From positions 1 to 26,592 of the forward strand of contig JBFYSV010000009.1 of NCBI GenBank assembly GCA_041301185.1: DNA of 26,592 bases, in the 5' to 3' direction. Under the pieces are notes generated by a model. The model saw nothing but the letters and a program-made list of their open reading frames with translations. It ran no database searches and had not been told where the DNA came from. Origin of the DNA: JAQBDA01 sp041301185 (GTDB taxonomy: Bacteria > Chloroflexota > Anaerolineae > Anaerolineales > UBA4823). This document shows positions 22,323-26,592 of the stretch, piece by piece. The translations under genes and the position numbers were made by a program. The first letter of the stretch is position 1, and each line of letters starts with the position of its first letter.

Positions 22323-24503
22323 TTATCGAAGCCGGTTCCGATTGATCAATAAACCAAACAAGATCACAATCACAACCAGGGTACTAAAAGCGATCATCCA
22401 TTGATTGGTACTGGGATTGGAAGGGGGAGGGATTGTGGGGGGAGTAGCTGTGGGCCTTGGTGTTCTGGTAGATCTTGGTGTACGCGTGGGTAAGGGGGTC
22501 TCGGTTGGTGTGGGAGAATTGGTAGCCGTCGGGGAAGCGGTCGGGGTCGCTGTGATGAGCACAGGGGTAGGTGCCTGGGTTGCTGCGGCGTTGGTGTCGG
22601 CAAGTACAGCTTCTACTACCTCTCCAGGTGCAAAAATGTCTAGCATACCGTTTGCAATGACCATCGCGTTGTTTAATCCTATGGCAAGTTGTGCTTTGCG
22701 TAGATCCAGGGTGATCACCGCATTCTCACCAACAACGCGTGCCCCATCCTGGTTGATCTCCAGGGCGGTATTCTTATTCAATCCAACTGCCAGATAGTCG
22801 CGATTCTGGTGAGCCAGCGAAAACAAGCGCCCCCATCGATTCTCGCTCATGAGCGATGGTTCAACTAAAATTGACAGCAGGGATAATCCTGGCTGGGTTG
22901 ATACACTATCGGATAAGAAATTCCGCGAAGCGGCTAGTCCTTGTAAGGCAAGATTGTCCGGGGGCATCGCTTCGGCAATATAATATTCGCCCGCAAGTGT
23001 GGCTGCTATGTCGTCTAGCAGAATGGGTGTGCCATTCCGCCAGGCCTCCAGAACTGATCCCAGCATATATAGAGAGATCCGCGCACTATCTTCTCCAGTG
23101 ACCAGGATTCCTGTGATTCCCGTCTGGTCAATTTCCAGACTCTGGGTGCCATCTGCGATCGATAGATACTCAACCGGCATTTCCAGGGCTGCCCCTAGGC
23201 GTTTAGCGCTAGATTCGTTCAGCAGCTGGCCTGATTCTCCGATGTTTATGATCAGAACTTTGCCTTCTGAGCCACCAGATACCTCAGAAAATCGTTTTAG
23301 AATGTCGTTGCTTTCGAAAGGTGGCTCTAGTCCTCCGCTGAGAAACAAAGTCCCCAACCCAGGATTTAGACGTAAAACTGAGAAGTCTCTGATCACAATT
23401 GGTTTTGCAGAATCCAGGGAGTGCTCTCGACTATTCAGGTCATAGGTGAACTCGCCCGGTGCAAGCAAGTTGACGAGGACATTTCGGGTGGAAAGAATCG
23501 GAGTACATGGCAATATCGCCGTACCGGTATCTCCACAACCAATATACCGGCTTGAGTTCGCGGCGTGGTAGGTTTCTGAATCCAACACCATCACGCTGGT
23601 ACGACCAAAAATGTCTTTTATGAGCTGACCGTCTGGAGCATAAAAGCCGGTTCCCGTATCAATTCCAATTCCCAGGTGTGGATTTCCCGGCTGGTGGATT
23701 GCGGAAATTAACCGTCCCAGGTTGCCATCTTCATAAAAACTGCTGTCTAAAATGCTATGCTGAAACCCAAAAAGCAAGCCATGTTTCTCGGCATCTCCCT
23801 GGATAGTCACCGAATTGAAGTGAAGTGCATTTTCCTGGTTAAATCCCGGTTGGTACCCATCGAGCATAGCAACCGATTGGATCCTGCTTCCAGCGCCGGT
23901 TCCAGCGATCACAACATTTTGCTGGTGGGCGCGTATCAGAGCGCCTTCGATCAGGGTGCCACCGATTACGTGCATAGCAATATTGGCGTCCCCTTCGGGA
24001 ATATAGACCGCAGAGATTTCTTGTGTGAAATAATCCAGGTTTTCGCTATTAAGAGCATCCTCGCGAGTAAGTACCGGCACAACCTCTGCATTACAGATAT
24101 AGTTATATCCTGCGCTCTGCTGGCAGGCGGCTTCAATTTCATTTCTAAGATTTTCTGCATTATTGAGGGCTTGCTGACGTTCGGTTAAGGTGATATCTTC
24201 ATAATCCGAAGCCAGTGTAATGGGCAGGACCAGGATATTCACATAGCCGCGGTGATGATGGGCGATGGCAGCCTCGGAGAAAGCGGGGAGAGTTTCGTTG
24301 TAACCTCCGCCGATCGGAATCAAGAGAGGTTCAGTCAGCGAGTTTTGCGCAGATACTGATCCGCTTAACAATACCAGTAATAATGAGCTTAACGTAGCTA
24401 GCACCAGAAAGGTTTTATACGTGTTACTGATAAATCTATTCTGGCCAGGTAGACACTGGATTTTGTTAGCCGCTCTAGAGGTTTGAGGGGTATATTGGTG
24501 CAT
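22323..24503 (-). CDS. Membrane-anchored surface protein with two degenerate cyanophycinase-like (S51) domains
   Basis: From ATG 24503 the protein has 726 residues. A signal-like hydrophobic segment lies at about 31-52 (TFLVLATLSSLLLVLLSG) with a possible cut after SVSA. Domain 1 (about 58-300) has the cyanophycinase pattern LIPIGGGYNE, GGTLIEGALI and VIAGTGAGSRIQS (199-210), then NLGRLISAIH and HLGIGIDTGTGFYAPDG. The GTSAGA elbow with the Ser nucleophile is GTGAGS here, so Ser is replaced by Gly203. Domain 2 (about 380-600) repeats the layout (TLFLSGG, GKVLIINIGES, GILVTGEDSARISLYML, NRWGRLFSLAHQ, LAVGLNKNTALEIN) with DDIAAT at the elbow, again without Ser. A Pro/Thr stalk (642-698), one transmembrane helix (702-720) and NRNRLR follow. 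It is probably an exported binding or scaffold protein. A GTG at 24551 is an alternative start. Confidence 0.82.
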   Translation of the reverse strand: MHQYTPQTSRAANKIQCLPGQNRFISNTYKTFLVLATLSSLLLVLLSGSVSAQNSLTEPLLIPIGGGYNETLPAFSEAAIAHHHRGYVNILVLPITLASDYEDITLTERQQALNNAENLRNEIEAACQQSAGYNYICNAEVVPVLTREDALNSENLDYFTQEISAVYIPEGDANIAMHVIGGTLIEGALIRAHQQNVVIAGTGAGSRIQSVAMLDGYQPGFNQENALHFNSVTIQGDAEKHGLLFGFQHSILDSSFYEDGNLGRLISAIHQPGNPHLGIGIDTGTGFYAPDGQLIKDIFGRTSVMVLDSETYHAANSSRYIGCGDTGTAILPCTPILSTRNVLVNLLAPGEFTYDLNSREHSLDSAKPIVIRDFSVLRLNPGLGTLFLSGGLEPPFESNDILKRFSEVSGGSEGKVLIINIGESGQLLNESSAKRLGAALEMPVEYLSIADGTQSLEIDQTGITGILVTGEDSARISLYMLGSVLEAWRNGTPILLDDIAATLAGEYYIAEAMPPDNLALQGLAASRNFLSDSVSTQPGLSLLSILVEPSLMSENRWGRLFSLAHQNRDYLAVGLNKNTALEINQDGARVVGENAVITLDLRKAQLAIGLNNAMVIANGMLDIFAPGEVVEAVLADTNAAATQAPTPVLITATPTASPTATNSPTPTETPLPTRTPRSTRTPRPTATPPTIPPPSNPSTNQWMIAFSTLVVIVILFGLLINRNRLR

Positions 24504-24578
24504 GAATGCCTTATTTGCCGCGAAAAGCAAAGCGGCACCCAAGGGTGACACCTTACTAGCGGGGGATAGATTGCTGCT

Positions 24579-25739
24579 CTATTTTACCCTGAGAATATGG
24601 GTTATGATGGTTGCACCGCTGCCGCCAATGTTTTGCGCCATGCCGATTCTGGCATCAGGTACCTGGCATAGCCCGGCTTCACCGCGGAGTTGCTGCACAA
24701 CTTCAGCAATCTGGTAGATACCTGTCGCTCCTACCGGATGACCGCGAGCTTTTAATCCTCCGCGGGTGCAGATCGGTATGCGCCCGTTAATCCCGATCAT
24801 CTCATCTAAGCCCAGGCGGGGTGCCTGCCCGTGCTCGGAGAAGCCGCATGCTTCTAGCGATAATGCTGTCATAATCGAAAAGGCATCGTGCAGCTCAAAT
24901 AAGTCGATGTCTTTCGGAGTAACCCCTGCCTGAGAATAGGCTTTCCGGGCTGATGATTCAGCCGCTGCCAGCCAGGTTACCTGCCTGCGGTCGTGGACTG
25001 CCAGTGTATCTGTAGCTGAAGCCGAGCCGGCTATGGTCACGATCGGACGGGCGCGCCCATTGCTATGCAGGCTGTCGGCAGGGACAACCAGCAAAGCCGC
25101 TGCTCCATCCCCGATTGGGGAGGCATCCATCAGATTGATCGGCTCTGCAATCATCCTGGCGCGCTCATAATCTCGCTGGGTAATTGCCTCTCGCAATCTG
25201 GCGTAAGGATTGTGGAAGGCGTTTGCATGAGCATTGATCGAGAACGGTGCAAAGTCAGTATGTTTCCAACCGTATTCATAGAGGTAACGTTTCATCACCA
25301 GAGCATTCAACGCCACAAATGAAACGCCATGAAGCGCTTCATAATCGGCATCGGCAGCTTCAGCCAGGGCGGCAGTGGTATCGACACCCTTTGTCTCGGT
25401 CATCTTCTCTATCCCCAGGGCGATTGCCGATTCCAACTCTCCCGAGCCCACTGCCATGATTGCCGCGCGTAAGGCGGTAGCTCCTGATGCGCACGCAGCC
25501 TCTATCTTTACCGCTTCGGTATACTTCAAACCAGCCCAATCGGAAACGAGCACTCCCAAGTGCTCCTGGTTGGTCAGTATGCCGGACAGCATGTTGCCGA
25601 CAAAAAGCCCATCCACCCGATCCCGGCCCGCATCGAACAGTGCTGCGATTACTGCCTCGCCAGCCAGCTCGCGCAGTGATTTTTCCCAGTGCTCATCTAT
25701 CGTTGTCTGTCCAATCCCAATGATCGCTATCTCACGCAT
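24579..25739 (-). CDS. Thiolase-family acyl-CoA acetyltransferase (SCP2 / archaeal type)
   Basis: This 386-residue thiolase has the length and motifs of the SCP2-type/archaeal acetoacetyl-CoA thiolase group. The acyl-carrying Cys83 is in AACASGATAL, LFELHDAFSIM carries the active-site His, and GGLKARGHPVGATG near residue 345 is the conserved C-terminal loop. It either condenses two acyl-CoAs or cleaves a 3-oxoacyl-CoA. Archaeal-type members often sit beside a DUF35 OB-fold protein and HMG-CoA synthase, but neither is here. It is followed 75 nt later by the S51-like gene on the same strand. The ribosome site is AAGGACAGG. The chain length of its substrate cannot be told. Confidence 0.88.
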   Translation of the reverse strand: MREIAIIGIGQTTIDEHWEKSLRELAGEAVIAALFDAGRDRVDGLFVGNMLSGILTNQEHLGVLVSDWAGLKYTEAVKIEAACASGATALRAAIMAVGSGELESAIALGIEKMTETKGVDTTAALAEAADADYEALHGVSFVALNALVMKRYLYEYGWKHTDFAPFSINAHANAFHNPYARLREAITQRDYERARMIAEPINLMDASPIGDGAAALLVVPADSLHSNGRARPIVTIAGSASATDTLAVHDRRQVTWLAAAESSARKAYSQAGVTPKDIDLFELHDAFSIMTALSLEACGFSEHGQAPRLGLDEMIGINGRIPICTRGGLKARGHPVGATGIYQIAEVVQQLRGEAGLCQVPDARIGMAQNIGGSGATIITHILRVK

Positions 25740-25801
25740 TCCTGTCCTTTACTTTGTTCATGTGTTTTGTCACAGATTATAGTCTTCATTGCTCGCAGAT
25801 G

Positions 25802-26592
25802 CTATCCATTTGGCGGTTGTGCTAGAAGCTCGAATAATGTAATTTCAGGAGGGCAATTATAACGGATCTGTAATTCGGCGGTTCCCAGGCCTCGATTGGT
25901 GTATAGGTACATATCTTTCACTTTGTACAATCCGTCAGGATATTTCCGACCGTGCAAGGGCAAGTACAGCGGTCCAATACGCGGGAGGACGATCTGTCCG
26001 CCGTGGCTATGTCCTGAAAGCTGCAGGTGAAACAATCCATCCTGCGAGCTAATCTCAGCATAGTCAGGCTCGTGGGCCAGTAAGATTGAGAAAGCACCTT
26101 CTGGGATCAGATCACGGACCCGATCTAACCTGTCTTTACCCACATAATGGTCGTCGATGCCTGCAAAGTAGATCCGATCCTGGCCGCGCCGGATGTGAAT
26201 GGCACGATTATTCAGTTCAATAACGCCGGCTTCGTTGAGAGCCGAGCGTATAATCTCCGAATTGGTCCAATGGTCGTGATTGCCGAGCACAGCCAGAATA
26301 CCATCATTGGTAATTAGCTTTCTCAGCGCTTCGGTAATCCCTCTTTTATACTCCTGGGGGTGAAATGAGACAAAGTCCCCGGTGATAGCAACCAGATCTG
26401 GCTCGTAACGGTTGATAATCTCGGTGACCTCTACCAGTTTTTCAAGAGAGAGCCATGTACCGAGATGGAGGTCGCTGATTTGAACCAGCCGAAAGCCGTG
26501 GAAACTCGCCGGGAGCAGGGGTAAGTACAGGCTTATTTGATTGCATTCCACCCAAGATGGATGGCTATTCTGGTAGAGCAGGCGTGTAGATC
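25802..26592 (-). CDS. Metallophosphoesterase, YkuE-like (N-terminus beyond right edge)
   Basis: The calcineurin-type dimetal phosphoesterase motifs are all visible: SDLHLG, ITGDFVSFHP, VLGNHDHW, LLAHEPDY and LSGHSHGGQI, followed by the tail YTNRGLGTAELQIRYNCPPE typical of YkuE-like proteins. A GTG at 26551 could serve as start, but the frame stays open to the window edge. It encodes QNSHPSWVECNQISLYLPLL, which matches the usual EPxWLEVTxxxLPLP segment of the family, so the true N-terminus, probably with a membrane anchor, lies outside. YkuE-like enzymes hydrolyse phosphoesters, perhaps in the cell envelope. A 62-bp gap without features separates it from the thiolase gene. Confidence 0.9.
   Translation of the reverse strand, partial: STRLLYQNSHPSWVECNQISLYLPLLPASFHGFRLVQISDLHLGTWLSLEKLVEVTEIINRYEPDLVAITGDFVSFHPQEYKRGITEALRKLITNDGILAVLGNHDHWTNSEIIRSALNEAGVIELNNRAIHIRRGQDRIYFAGIDDHYVGKDRLDRVRDLIPEGAFSILLAHEPDYAEISSQDGLFHLQLSGHSHGGQIVLPRIGPLYLPLHGRKYPDGLYKVKDMYLYTNRGLGTAELQIRYNCPPEITLFELLAQPPNG

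Noticed and set aside
22394..22603. Pro-rich repeats as tandem DNA repeats
   Set aside because: They are low-complexity codons of the Pro/Thr stalk, irregular at DNA level, without a fixed unit.
22323..24503. Active cyanophycinase or peptidase S51
   Set aside because: The Ser nucleophile of the GTSAGA elbow is missing in both domains and no cyanophycin synthetase is nearby.
26549..26551. GTG as the true start of the metallophosphoesterase
   Set aside because: Family-like sequence (SHPSWVECNQISLYLPLL) continues upstream of it to the window edge, so the gene is treated as partial.

Overview
The window looks like chromosomal DNA of an anaerobic Chloroflexota bacterium, probably Anaerolineae. 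This is inferred from the gene mix, not from a marker gene: Hdr/Flx-type electron transfer proteins, CooC maturation ATPases, an ECF sigma factor with a small membrane partner, and a surface protein on a Pro/Thr stalk. The DNA is moderately GC-rich and densely coded on both strands. I see no insertion sequence, CRISPR array, phage gene or tRNA. The only RNA gene found is tmRNA.

Left part (1-6090): the 3' end of ligA, an alpha-oxoamine synthase and an RlmI-like methyltransferase run rightwards. The tmRNA gene (ssrA) faces them, and its terminator lies inside the end of the methyltransferase gene. Then come an ECF sigma factor with a small membrane protein and a strong terminator. A predicted HEPN-cupin protein and a small membrane protein diverge from promoters that both appear to give leaderless transcripts. 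A serine hydrolase closes this part.

Centre (6104-14886, minus strand): a five-gene operon for a large soluble flavin/iron-sulfur complex. In transcription order it holds a canonical HdrA, a second HdrA carrying a GltD/NfnB-like flavoprotein insertion, an MvhD(FlxD)-FlxC fusion, an FlxB-like ferredoxin protein and an FlxA-like FAD/NAD(P)H subunit. Each hdrA is interrupted by one in-frame TGA at the same codon (TLDCAA-TGA-ILTPKM), exactly where HdrA has Cys or, in known selenoproteins, Sec. Each TGA is followed 24 nt later by the loop of a perfect 8-bp hairpin, so I annotate both as selenocysteine-containing HdrA rather than as four ORFs or pseudogenes. No HdrB or HdrC gene is present. Upstream lie an extended -10 promoter and a TTGTG-N8-CACAA palindrome resembling an operator of the NADH-sensing repressor Rex.

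Right of that operator, cysS and two tandem cooC-type nickel-insertion ATPases run rightwards, suggesting that the organism has CO dehydrogenase/acetyl-CoA synthase. After a bidirectional terminator, minus-strand genes follow: a Glu/Leu/Val-type dehydrogenase fused to a CBS pair, an unrecognised 421-residue protein with panB, a membrane-anchored protein with two degenerate cyanophycinase-like (S51) domains, an SCP2-type thiolase, and a metallophosphoesterase running off the right edge.

Together, the Hdr/Flx operon, the CooC pair and the Rex-like site suggest redox-controlled electron bifurcation between NAD(P)H and ferredoxin, linked to an acetyl-CoA pathway. That link is inference. The dual selenoprotein HdrA operon is the most notable item.
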